52,461 nucleotides of DNA, taken from NCBI RefSeq assembly GCF_001039355.2, contig NW_019774258.1, positions 280,076-332,536 on the forward strand, given 5' to 3'. Below the pieces are notes generated by a model, which did not search any database, had not been told where the DNA came from, and worked only from the letters and a program-made list of their open reading frames with translations. The position numbers were made by a program, and so were the translations under genes. The DNA is from Lingula anatina. Taxonomy: Eukaryota; Brachiopoda; Lingulata; Lingulida; Lingulidae. This document shows, piece after piece, positions 1-9,700 of the stretch. How positions within the stretch are numbered: position 1 is the first letter of the stretch; the number at the start of each line of letters is the position of its first letter.

Positions 1-683
1 TCTACAGCAAACAATGCTTCGATTGGTAAGAGTCATCTTCAGGAACAACTTTGTGTACCAAAACGACTGCGCAACCCAACATCGAGGCCGCAGAATCACT
101 GTTTTTCTTCAAAACCAATGGGTTCAGCAACTGCCCTGGCCTGCAAACTCTCCAGATATGAACCCAATTGAAAATCTGTGGGCGGAAGTAACTCACAGAA
201 TTAATAGCTATGGTCCTCGGCCGGTAAATAGTGATGACCTGCGACAGGCAAATATCACTGCGTGGAATGATATCCCCAGCCAAACTCTAAAAAACGTGTC
301 ACAGGGTATGCCATGTAGGATGAGGGCGCTGCAAGCGGCTGCTGGAGGTCATACCCGCAATAACTGACTTTTCATGATTTACTGTAGTGAGTTCTTTGAC
401 TGTGTAACATATCACTGTCCGGAGGCTACCATTTTCTTTAATATCTTATCTTAAAGTTTATACTGACATCAAACTGTTGATATGGTTTTCTGGGGGTGTT
501 CCTTTCTTTTGAATGGCATCTTATGTCAGATTTAATATTATTGACCAAAATATCTCACAACAGAAGACTGGATGTTATTATCACTCAGTGACATACTTTT
601 TTAATGACTCAAGCCAAAAAAAAATTAATCAGCACTCAAAAATAACAATGATAAAAAATATTCCATATTAAGTACCAACCCTG
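1..683 (+). mobile_element. Tc1/mariner-type DNA transposon, right part
   Basis: The window opens inside a Tc1/mariner element. Seen: a transposase C-terminus (2-367) followed by about 310 bp of non-coding DNA. The inferred right end is at 683. Read on the minus strand from 685, the sequence starts TACAGGGTTGGTACTTAATA, i.e. a TA target site followed by a CAGGG-type terminus, as in many DD34E elements. The left end is outside the window, so the terminal inverted repeat cannot be confirmed. The element probably lies in an intron of, or just upstream of, the sushi-domain gene on the same strand. Confidence 0.75.
2..367 (+). CDS. Tc1/mariner transposase, C-terminal fragment (DD34E)
   Basis: The frame is open from the window edge to a TAA stop at 365-367 (121 codons), with no frameshift in the visible part. 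It carries the second catalytic Asp in the motif VYQNDCATQH and the catalytic Glu in SPDMNPIENLW. Exactly 34 residues separate them, which is the DD34E spacing of the Tc1 branch of the IS630/Tc1/mariner superfamily. The first Asp and the DNA-binding domain lie left of the window. The enzyme would cut and paste the element at TA sites. An intact frame suggests a fairly young copy, but activity cannot be judged from a fragment. Confidence 0.88.
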   Translation, partial: LQQTMLRLVRVIFRNNFVYQNDCATQHRGRRITVFLQNQWVQQLPWPANSPDMNPIENLWAEVTHRINSYGPRPVNSDDLRQANITAWNDIPSQTLKNVSQGMPCRMRALQAAAGGHTRNN

Positions 684-953
684 TATGTATCAGCTAACGC
701 CCGATGTTAAGAATTTGACATTCAAGTTCAAATGCAATATGATGTTATAGATAGTGAATATCATCATGTTGTGCACAGGTATTAAAGTGTTAATTTTTAA
801 ACCATATTGATATAATGAAATTATTTGTGTTGCGTTTCGAAGATGCGTATTTCAGTTTACTTCTTATAATGTGCAATCCCTTATTATTGCAGAATTAAAA
901 CCATTATCTTCCTAAATTTTACCTTTTATCACCATATTATAACTGTTTCTCAG

Positions 954-1196
954 GTTGCCAGTTTCCGAGCTCGGGAAGTAATTCAGTAGCGTCATCGGAA
1001 GATGAATATTATCCAGTTGGTAGTAGCATAACATACCAATGTTTGAAAGGCTTTGTTCCATTAGCTGGAAACCAAACAAGAACTTGCTTGTCAGAGACAG
1101 CGTGGTCGGGCACGTCACTCAGTTGTGTAATGCCAGGTAAGTATACAAAGCAGTGTCTCTCGTGAGATCAGTATTACCAAACTTTATCGATTTTTC

Positions 1197-1232
<36 letters not shown>

Positions 1233-2410
1233 GGTTTACTAAATTCAACCTTCTGAATGGGCGTGTTGCGTTTTGGTAACTTAGGAAATTAATTGAACTT
1301 TCTTGATATGAAACGTGAACGTCAATATTTCAAGCACTTGGTATCTGTGATTCAGCATTACGTTTTGTCTGTGTACTTTTTTATTTTAGGAAACAAACTG
1401 AACGTGATGATTTTTCGTTTCAGCATCAAAAGAAGCAGAAAGTATGAAAGCTGATATTCAAACGGCTGCAATAGCATCGACGATGGGAGTTCTCGTTGTT
1501 ATCGGAATTATAATAGCTGTGTTCTTAATTAGAAGAAGGCAAGTAACGCTCGTCTAAGACCCAATGTATTGAAAACTAGGCTTTACGAAGTGATAAAGAA
1601 TCATCTGTAACGTTACAAATTATAGTAGATCCAAACAATTCGGTAACAATTCATCAGATAATTGCTTCATGAAAATTTGTTTAACTTCTACGATTTTAAT
1701 TAAAATACCAATTTTCATTCAATAAATGTAACAAAACTGAACAAAAATGTATTTGTTGGCTATAACAATATTAGAAACGACGATTATATGTCAAACCCAT
1801 CAGAAAATACATTGTAAATTTTAAAAAAAGGGTTTAATAAGTGTTTAGTTGTTCCCAGAGTTTTATATACATGTACGTAAAAAATAATAAAACCTAAGTT
1901 GGTGCTTTCTCTTATTTCTTTTACAGGTTGGTGCAAAATTCCGAAGATAAACATTCAGGTGCAAAATTTACCAATTCCCAACATCCGTCCGGCGCCGCTT
2001 TTGAGCAGTCCATATACTCCAATGAAATTTGCCTCGAGCAGATGCACGCCACAGAAAGCGGGAACAAAGCTACTGCAGAGTTGCCAACTCCCAGTAAGAA
2101 CCAAGATCGTAGCCCCAGCCAAAATATAGACGATTCTTACACAAAAGTTTACAAACCTGCACGACAGGATCAAGATTCTATTAGCGACAGATATGATGCC
2201 TTGTATGAATTAGAGAATCCAACAATAAAAACTGGAGAAAATGAATACTTCTCGATCATTGAATCTGACACAAACACAGCGCAACAAAAACAAACTGCTC
2301 CAGACCCAAGTAATGTCGTAATGGTAGAGAACGACATATATGATAGAGGGGTCGAAGACGATTATACTTCGAGCACCACACTGGTTGAAAATGACTTGTA
2401 CAATGCCTAA
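954..2410 (+). CDS. Sushi/CCP-domain single-pass receptor with tyrosine-rich tail (3' end of gene)
   Basis: Three exons are visible: 954-1136, 1424-1538 and 1927-2410 (stop TAA 2408-2410), coding 259 residues. Upstream exons lie left of the window or are unrecognised. Exon 1 is a phase 1-1 exon encoding one sushi/CCP domain: four cysteines, and a Trp (AWSGTSLSC) between the third and fourth. Exon 2 encodes a short stalk and a membrane helix (about ASTMGVLVVIGIIIAVFLI) followed by RRR, which fits type I topology. Exon 3 is a 160-residue cytoplasmic tail with at least ten tyrosines, including YDAL, YELE, EYFSI, ENDIY, DDYTS and ENDLY. Intron 2 begins with GC (AG|GCAAGT at 1537-1544), the regular GC-AG class. 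CCP domains bind proteins or glycans in adhesion, complement-like or scavenger receptors. The tail implies phosphotyrosine signalling (inference). The full domain number and the ligand are unknown. Confidence 0.8.
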
Positions 2411-2422
2411 GACCGAGTTGTG

Positions 2423-2428
2423 AATAAA
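2423..2428 (+). terminator. Candidate polyadenylation signal of the sushi receptor gene
   Basis: AATAAA lies 13 bp after the stop codon. It would give a very short 3' UTR, so a later signal may be used instead. Confidence 0.35.
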
Positions 2429-3461
2429 CGAGTGAAGTGCTATTGTCCTGTTCATATTCAAAAACAATTTCATCTTCAATTTTGGTTAAGTAAGAGAACT
2501 TTTATTGAAGTCTTCAGGTTTATAAAATCATGAGAAGTGACACAAAATCTTGTTAGGAAAAAACAAGTTGAAAAACCAATAGACATTTGAGTAAAAAAGG
2601 GATGTGCAACCATTTTATCAAAATCGAAAAAACACTTGTAACAAGAATGCTTTACAATTTGTGCAATTTTTTTTAGAATTTAATCAATTGTGTACTTGTA
2701 CAGTTATTATTTTCTTTTTCAAAGGTTTTTGCATTTACAGGTTTAGTATTGTGTGCACTTGTGATTAACAACCAATCTAAACAGACACATTGTGCAAGTT
2801 GGGTCAGTCCAACTCTGTGAAGGGTTTCTTGCTAAGTGTTACCAGTGGATTCAGCTGAATTGTCTGACACGCCTACTGGAGCAACTACTGGGAAGTAACC
2901 CTGATACAAGTACCCTGTAGCTGATCGAGGAAGAGTGTTATTCACTTCAGCTGATTGCACTTAGGCAGAGCCCACATGGAATTGGACAATCCTAATTAGT
3001 ATGGTCCATCTAAATGCTCCCTAAAACAATCATTACTGCATTCCACACTGACTTTTATTTTTTAGAATATATATTATTAATATTATTTTACCTGAAAATT
3101 TGACACAGTCAATTTAATTAAATACACTGTTACTTAAAAACGAATTTTAGTTTTGACAACTGGGACAGTGATGCATACGAAGAACTAATGGATGTAACAG
3201 TATTATAACTTATGACATTGCACTTCTACAATTTAATCTTACAATGCAGCAACTGTACATTCAAAGTCAAATGTTTTTTTGTTTCTTGATTACAGAGATA
3301 TCCTCAGTGGTATCACAGAAAAGGATTGATTCTTTTATATTTAACAATACTTTGTATAATGATATAAAATATACCCTGAACACGATAAATCACCCTTTAC
3401 TTAATTTACACCAAATTAGAAGCCTTTAAAAACACATTTGCACCATATTCAAGTTCCACTT
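2429..3461. other. Intergenic region between convergent genes
   Basis: AT-rich DNA between the 3' ends of the sushi receptor (+) and ataxin-10 (-). I see no coding signal. TTTATT at 3054-3059 is an AATAAA on the minus strand and is a possible distal polyadenylation signal for ataxin-10, about 400 nt after its stop. Confidence 0.5.
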
Positions 3462-4892
3462 TTATAATTTTTTCATTTGCTTGACATAGACCTTGCCATC
3501 TCTGACTTCAGTTTCTACCCCCAGCTCTTCAAGCAACGTGTCCTGGTTGGCCACACCTTCCAACTTCATTCCTGAAATTATTGCCTGGTTTTCTCTGTTA
3601 TTTTCACACAGGTGTTTAATTGCCAGAATAGCCCACTGTGGCATAAAGGGGTTCCTTTTGTCAATATTTGTGTGATTAAGGATGAGCTGGATGCCGCCCA
3701 ATTCCCGTACCTTGTCTTGGTTTAGTTTGTGGCCGTAACACATGTTGCCAATTAACCGAATCAAATCCCTTTTTAAACCATAGGAGGGGTGTTCTGGATC
3801 CACGTGTGCTGCAGCTCCAAGTTTTTCAACTGATGAAAATGCATTGTCCCCTTGCTGCCCAATCATGTAAGCACCGTGAAGAAGATTTACACAGCATTTC
3901 ACGAGATCTCCATCTTCTCGTAACTCCTTGTACAACTGTGGAAATGAAAGGGCTGTGCAGAGAATATCAAGTATACACAGCAGATTGATAGGCTGCAAGG
4001 AGACATTGCCATCCTGGTTATGAAAACCTAGGATCATGTGTGCCTTGGTTTGGAAAACTGAACTCATGTATCCCAGATTTGACATGGAAATGACTCGAGG
4101 TTTATCTTCTTGACTGTCTTTTAAATGTGCCAAACAAATGTCCAATAAAGAAGACTGGGATTTTGTTGAAAGCTTTGGAAACACTTCCTCAAAACCAGAA
4201 TCTGAATTTAAAAGCTCTCCAATGAAAAACATGCCCCATTCTAAGTCATAGTGGTATAGGTGACCAAGCACACTTTCAATGCAGGAAACAATCCTGTCAT
4301 CAAAAGGAACCTTTGCTTTAAGGCAACTGTGAATTACCCTACTTGTGTAGTTCAATAACTGTGTGTCATCAATACTAAATAAATAAACAAAATCGTCTCT
4401 CATCAGTTCATACACGTGACTTGCTATCTCATGCTGCCCTGTGATAAGATTGCCGAGAAACTGCGTGGCACAACGCAAACCAAGAACGATTCGATGCTTC
4501 AAATCAAACTTTTGGACAAGTTCTTCATTCTGCAACAGGTTCTGCAGTTCCGAAACAACTGAGCGGGCCGGTACATATGCACCGCTAGAATCTAGAAACA
4601 GCTGATTTCTTGGGCATCCTGCGCAGGCGTTTCTCAGAGCTCGAAAACTTTCAGTCAAAATGTCCAACGCCAAACAGATACTCTCCCCTGTTCCTTCTTC
4701 CCATGAGTTTGTCCATTTCCACGAACCATAATTCTGTATCACTGAAACCACATATCTCAAATTTTCTTCCTCGATTGAAAATCTGAATTCCTCGTTCTTC
4801 AAATTTTCTGTAATGGACTTTAGCTTGTTGTGGACTGCTTGCGAACTAGAAATATCAATGTTGTGTGCCGCTTCCCCTTTCATCCCGTCCAT
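3462..4892 (-). CDS. ATXN10: Ataxin-10, complete and intronless
   Basis: One uninterrupted frame of 476 residues, from ATG at 4892 to TAA at 3462-3464. The length matches vertebrate ataxin-10 (about 475). The C-terminal part carries the family's conserved Atx10 homology region: SYGLKRDLIRLIGNMCYG, NQDKVRELGGIQLILNHTNI, and NPFMPQWAILAIKHLCENN. The rest is helical and armadillo-like, fitting the known fold. Known of the family: a cytoplasmic scaffold with roles in neuronal survival, cytokinesis and a ciliary module. The human gene has many introns; here there are none, so introns were lost or this is a retrocopy. The complete frame and conserved C-terminus argue against a decaying pseudogene. 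The start is the first Met in a good context with no upstream in-frame extension. It is convergent with the sushi gene and divergent from the chloride exchanger gene. Confidence 0.93.
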   Translation of the reverse strand: MDGMKGEAAHNIDISSSQAVHNKLKSITENLKNEEFRFSIEEENLRYVVSVIQNYGSWKWTNSWEEGTGESICLALDILTESFRALRNACAGCPRNQLFLDSSGAYVPARSVVSELQNLLQNEELVQKFDLKHRIVLGLRCATQFLGNLITGQHEIASHVYELMRDDFVYLFSIDDTQLLNYTSRVIHSCLKAKVPFDDRIVSCIESVLGHLYHYDLEWGMFFIGELLNSDSGFEEVFPKLSTKSQSSLLDICLAHLKDSQEDKPRVISMSNLGYMSSVFQTKAHMILGFHNQDGNVSLQPINLLCILDILCTALSFPQLYKELREDGDLVKCCVNLLHGAYMIGQQGDNAFSSVEKLGAAAHVDPEHPSYGLKRDLIRLIGNMCYGHKLNQDKVRELGGIQLILNHTNIDKRNPFMPQWAILAIKHLCENNRENQAIISGMKLEGVANQDTLLEELGVETEVRDGKVYVKQMKKL

Positions 4893-5102
4893 GCTGTTGA
4901 GGTTGATTGGTCCCCCAAATGCGATTCATTTATAAGACAGATATCTCCGTATCTTGAAAAGGAAAAGGCCCTTACAAGTCTGAATTTTCCTCAAAATTCA
5001 AAAGCTGAATTATTTTTGAACTTAAAATTTTTTTCATTTATTCGATAAAATTCGTCATACAAACCATGTGCTTTCAAGGGTCCAATCATTTAGCAAAGCC
5101 GC

Positions 5103-5117
5103 TAGCGCCACCTACAG
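5103..5117. promoter_or_regulatory. CTCF-like insulator motif
   Basis: TAGCGCCACCTACAG resembles the bilaterian CTCF core (TAGCGCCMCCTRST type on this strand). It lies between two divergent promoters, a typical insulator position. One motif match is weak evidence. Confidence 0.3.
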
Positions 5118-5668
5118 TTCTGTAATAGTTCATATCACAAGATGATCTTGCGAAGTTGATATTGAAAAGATAAGCTTTGCTTTTCCCTGGATTATTAAAT
5201 AGTGATCAGGAGTATTGTTGCTAGTTATCCATCCAGCATATTTTATGCTTCATGAGACACAGATTGAGGTAAGTTGGAAGCTGTGATGTGAAAAAAAAAT
5301 TAGCCAGTGTCCAAGACTTCCTGGCAGCGTCATACTGTAACGCACATTATCCTTGTCATGACAGACATTAAATCTTTATCTTTGAGCTGTCATTGTCACG
5401 GCGCGTTTTTGTCCCCAAGATTTTGATGTAAGCATTATCGCCAACGAGTCTCTGTTTCCAGCTGATAAAAAATGACCAGGTATTAAATATTAAATATTCC
5501 TTTGACGCCATGCCCCAAACTATAAACGTTATAATTTAATTATAATTTATATAATTTGAAAAAATGACTAGCGGTATCATACAAGAATAGAGTCATGTGT
5601 TGTATGTGTTGTCTATGACTGTGGAAGCATTAACATTCTAGATTTCTAGTACAACGTACAGAATGTTA

Positions 5669-5678
5669 TATATAAATA
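5669..5678 (+). promoter_or_regulatory. TATA box, candidate upstream promoter of the CLC gene
   Basis: TATATAAATA followed by GATCTGACCCC. A start near 5700 and a possible donor at about 5720 (CG|GTATGA) would give a small 5' UTR exon splicing to the acceptor at 6554-6556. This is inference from motifs. Confidence 0.35.
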
Positions 5679-6044
5679 GATCTGACCCCGCAGTGAACAT
5701 TAGAAACAGGATATTACGGTATGACTATTATTTTGTATTCACCTTTATGTAAGAAGACCTCGTGTACACTGTGTACTTGGTACAAGCCATCACATGCTTT
5801 GTGGTGTGCTAAAAGATGTGCTATACACATTTGAAATGCCGCAAAGTTATACCTTTATGACTACATAGCCTGCAAACTTACATGTACTTATTTTTCCCAA
5901 TTCAGACTTTTAAAAATGATAGTACCCTGTAATACCCTCCCCCCTCCTCCCAAGAAAAGCATCTGATGTCAGTATTTCCCTTCTGAAATGTACAAGAAGA
6001 CATGGCAGTCTTAAAGGCTTTCCTGCCATTTCAAATTAATTTTT

Positions 6045-6590
6045 TATGTACAGACACAGATGTGTCTGTACATATAGCCATCATCTGCGTCTGTCGTCGC
6101 CGTCGCCGTCATCGCCGTCGTCGCCGTCGCCGTGCACTTTTACNGTGGAAATTTAATTTTTCACTTATTTGCATCTTTATTTTCTGTTCTTTGTCTGTAC
6201 ATTTGACAGCTTTGCTGCCTTGTTTTAAATTAGATATGTTACAAAACATTGTATTCAAGTGCAGGGACCAGTTAAGCAGTGGTTTGTGAGCAGAAAAATT
6301 GTCTTTTGTTGTCAAGGAAAATTTATGTGGTGCAATAGAGGATAGCTTCCTTGTATGTACAATTTGAAAAACAGTGCTGGGGACAAAATTATTTATACGT
6401 GGCAAAAAATTAAATATTATGTTTTTAAGCTGTTTATTATAAATAAATAATTCTTTCAATTGATTGGATTGCTATTTCCTTAGATTATTAATCATTTAAT
6501 TATTAAACTACATATTTTTATTACAATACAAAATGAATAAAAATTTAATTTTTACAGGAAGGATTCTAAGTTTGGAACTACAATTGAATG
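6045..6590 (+). repeat. Palindrome-headed dispersed repeat, short copy
   Basis: It starts with an inverted repeat (14-bp arms, 2-bp loop, 6045-6074) whose core ACAGACACAGATGTGTCTGT recurs at 42773-42792 and partly at 37212-37233. A CGTCGC-rich microsatellite (about 6096-6132) follows. The tail TTTGTCTGTACATTTGACAG CTTTGCTGCC (about 6190-6220) is also found at 44338-44367. The tail homology then continues with TTACAAAACATT and GGATTCTAAG. The tandem core units present in the 42756-44520 copy are nearly all missing here. It supplies the splice acceptor (TTTTTACAG, ending 6556) just before the CLC first exon. N at 6144. Confidence 0.65.
6096..6132. repeat. GTCGCC-type GC-rich microsatellite
   Basis: Imperfect cgtcgc/cgccgt hexamer run inside the palindrome-headed repeat. 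It stands out strongly in an AT-rich background. Confidence 0.8.
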
Positions 6591-6721
6591 AAGTTTATAT
6601 CTGTGGTTATTATACAAGTGTAGCTAAATTCATACAGAGGAACATCACTGAGAATTATTAAACTTTGAAATCATCCCATCATTGTACAAGAATAACAGCA
6701 CAGAGTCTGGAAATTCCTTCA

Positions 6722-6766
6722 ATGGCCCATGACGCATCTAATGGAAACAGACTTTCTTCTGAATGA
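6722..6766 (+). CDS. Upstream ORF overlapping the CLC start
   Basis: ATG at 6722 opens a 14-codon frame ([14 protein letters not shown], stop 6764-6766). It overlaps the CLC start codon at 6729 in another frame and could reduce translation from 6729. CLC translation might instead use the in-frame ATG at 6741 (METDFLL), also inside the uORF. Inference only. Confidence 0.35.
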   Translation: MAHDASNGNRLSSE

Positions 6767-9700
6767 GCAACCCCCCAGGCCCCCCTCTAACGCCCGTTAT
6801 AGAGCCCTGACTGCCAAGAATGGAGACGTAACCTACACTGACAGCATTGAACGCCTTGAAAGTTACGACGACGATGAAGCCATGATTGATATTACGACAA
6901 ATGCACATGAAGACCTCAGCAAAGTGGTTGACAAGTCACGAGGTAGGTCCGCATTCCGTTGAGGTATTTGAGACTGGAATCGGCTTGTGGGTGTGAATCT
7001 GACATGTTTAAAGCTATATATTAATGTTTTACTTTTTATTCAAACATTTTCATGAATTTTAAATATGATTGGCCCATTAATGTATTTATTTATTTACTTT
7101 AAATTTAGTTAATTTAACAAAATTTTTTATCTGTATATAATTTCACATTCTATATGTATTTTGATACTTTGCAGTATTTTCTTATTTTTACCATCCAAAA
7201 ATATACATTTTGCATGTGTTTATTAAAGTTTTAAAATTGAAATGCAGATTATGATATGTCAAAATTGGAACCAATTAGTCGAAATTGCACAGCCATCAAG
7301 CATTATTAATTTTTAAAATAATTTTTAATGATTTTATGGTATATTTCACTGTGAAGCAATTTGTGTGTGAATTAAAAAAAAAAAAAGATTCATCCACCAA
7401 CCCACCCTGATTAAGTAGTGGTCACATTCTCAGGATCATATGATGCTCACACTTTCAAATCTCTTGATCAGTAGGAATGGTGTTTCCTTAAAGCCATAAA
7501 TTACAAGAAAATGAAACCAAAATGCTTAATTTAAAATGAATGCCATAGCTTCATTATTCAAATCATTACCTTACTTAGTAAATGGTTACTGGCTGTTTTC
7601 AGTATGATTTTGTAGAACTTGTTCCTGAAGAAATAAAAATTGAAAATTATTTCTTACCCACTCCCTTCTTCAGAGGTGAATCTTGACTGGTCATCTGCTT
7701 TCTTTCATATTCGTTGTATCCATGTTTAAATAGGGTGAATATAACTTATTACACATATATCTAATTATGCGCTGTTTGCATTTGATTCAGTCAATAAATC
7801 GCACATTGTCACTCATGCACATCATGGACATGCATGCATGAGTGCACACACACGTATGTACGAATTTACATGCTCACATGCCGTGGTCTAGACTTTTGGG
7901 CAGGTGTTATTTTTTTGTTTGCAGCAAGTGTTCAGTCAAAAGAATATTAGCATACTTGAGGTAGCCATTTAAGGGGAGAGTGTGTGAATTTCAATGAGGT
8001 AGGCTAAATGTAAATAGGAACTTGTGAATAAAAGGTTTCCAATTTAGTTGACTTAAATAACAGAGTACAAGCTGGAAGCAGGTCAGCTGTACAGTGAACA
8101 ACTTACTTGTGGCATATGCTACTATATTGCGAGGCATATTTGGAATTTTGGACCCACTAAGCACATGCAGGGATCTGTTTATTGTAACATGCTTGACTTT
8201 GTAGAATCTACCTTTGGATCTAGCTTTATATGCATAGGCAGTTGGTTTATGAACAGAATCTGATAGACACAGAGAAATATGTGCAGTTTCTTCAATACAG
8301 AGTTAATATATTGGCACAGATTCTATGCAGAATTTCCTATAAGGATTCATTGCAGTGAATTGGAAAAAACAATAGTGTCCTGAATTTAGGTGATGGTTTT
8401 CACTGAAGTAGTGGCAGTTGTCATGAGAGAATGGCTTCACCCTGAGTAACACTAAAAGTCAGCATCTGGAGCATCTTGTATTGACGACCTTCAAGGCAAA
8501 CATCGAGCTGTATTACCACCAGTTTGCACAGATGACATCATATTCGACCTAAATTTTGATGAACTGCCCAATACAATATCTGAAACAGATAAAGGGTAAA
8601 ATTTAACCTTAACATTGAATTGATCTGTTATCTGGTGCATTGTTTAATTAGAGGGGTGTGTACTGTACATGTATTTGTGGGGCACAGTATCAGGTACTTC
8701 CCATTGGAGGTTGAAGCTGGTACCAGTCACTGGTGAATAGTAGGTTTTAGAAGGGGGTGTGGCACATGGAAAGGAACATAATTTGTATTGCACAGAAGGG
8801 GAATCACATTTGAAACTGCTTAAAACATGGATAACACCCACAGCAGATTTTGACAGAAGTAAATATGGATATTAAACCCAGTGCTTATTACAATATATGG
8901 AATCTAGATAACTGTCAGAGATGATGACTGGATGGTCATTGTGATTGTTATCAGTCTGGGCCACTTTTGGAGAACTACGTGTTAAATGGCTGAAATGGAA
9001 ATGCCTTCTATCAGTAGTGTTAGCAGTGGCTTGGACACTGCAGCATTGGTCAGTGAGGACGGTCCTCATGATGTCAGTACAGGACGAGGACACGCTCTGG
9101 ACAGTCCTGACATGGACGTTCAGGCACATGTGACCAGTATAGATGGGGCACATGTTAACGCTGGAAGGAATAAAATGACCAGTAGACACAGGGGTCAGTG
9201 GAGTGTTAGAGGTATTGTGTTATGTATCTCGTTATTTTCAGTCATATGGACCTGTTGAATGTTTACTAGAACATGTGTGTCAGAAATAGAATCTATTCTT
9301 GTCAGAGAGGAAATATCTCAGGGAAAAAAAAACATATTGTATTATTTAGAAGGTCATCTAACCCAAGGATGAATGTCTGTTGGCATTTGCATATATAATA
9401 TACACAACTTTCTTATCCAAGTAAATAATGCAAGGTAAATTTATATATTTGATTATAATTTAGCTCCATTCTGCAAGGAAAAAAAGATTTTGTCTACGAG
9501 CCCATGACCACTGCTCATTTTGATTCTACTTATCAAAAAAAAAAAAAAAATTTTTGCCAAAAAAAATTTTACTATCAAAAATGTAAAATCTGTTTGCCAG
9601 CCTGAGCCAGGATGAGGAAAAATGCCTGTCAGAATAATAGGAGCTGACATGTAGAAGTAACATATTGCAAACTAGCTAGTTATTGCCATACAGAGTGCAA

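Larger units (their letters stand above)
4893..6556. promoter_or_regulatory. Divergent upstream region between ATXN10 (-) and the CLC gene (+)
   Basis: No coding signal. ATTGG at 4916-4920 is a CCAAT box on the minus strand, only 24 bp above the ATXN10 ATG. A CTCF-like motif lies at 5103-5117. A TATA box (TATATAAATA) at 5669-5678 faces right and could start CLC transcripts near 5700. The right part is occupied by a repeat copy from 6045 on. Transcription start sites are inferred only. Confidence 0.4.

Noticed and set aside
6109-6459. Minus-strand open frame with poly-Arg start
   Set aside because: The Arg run is the CGTCGC microsatellite and the rest is the tail of the dispersed repeat.
8460-8594. 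Longer reading frame ending at 8594 (…[17 protein letters not shown]) as a CLC exon
   Set aside because: Its frame would need a phase 2 donor and would run into a stop when joined to 16939; only the other frame from 8559 is compatible.
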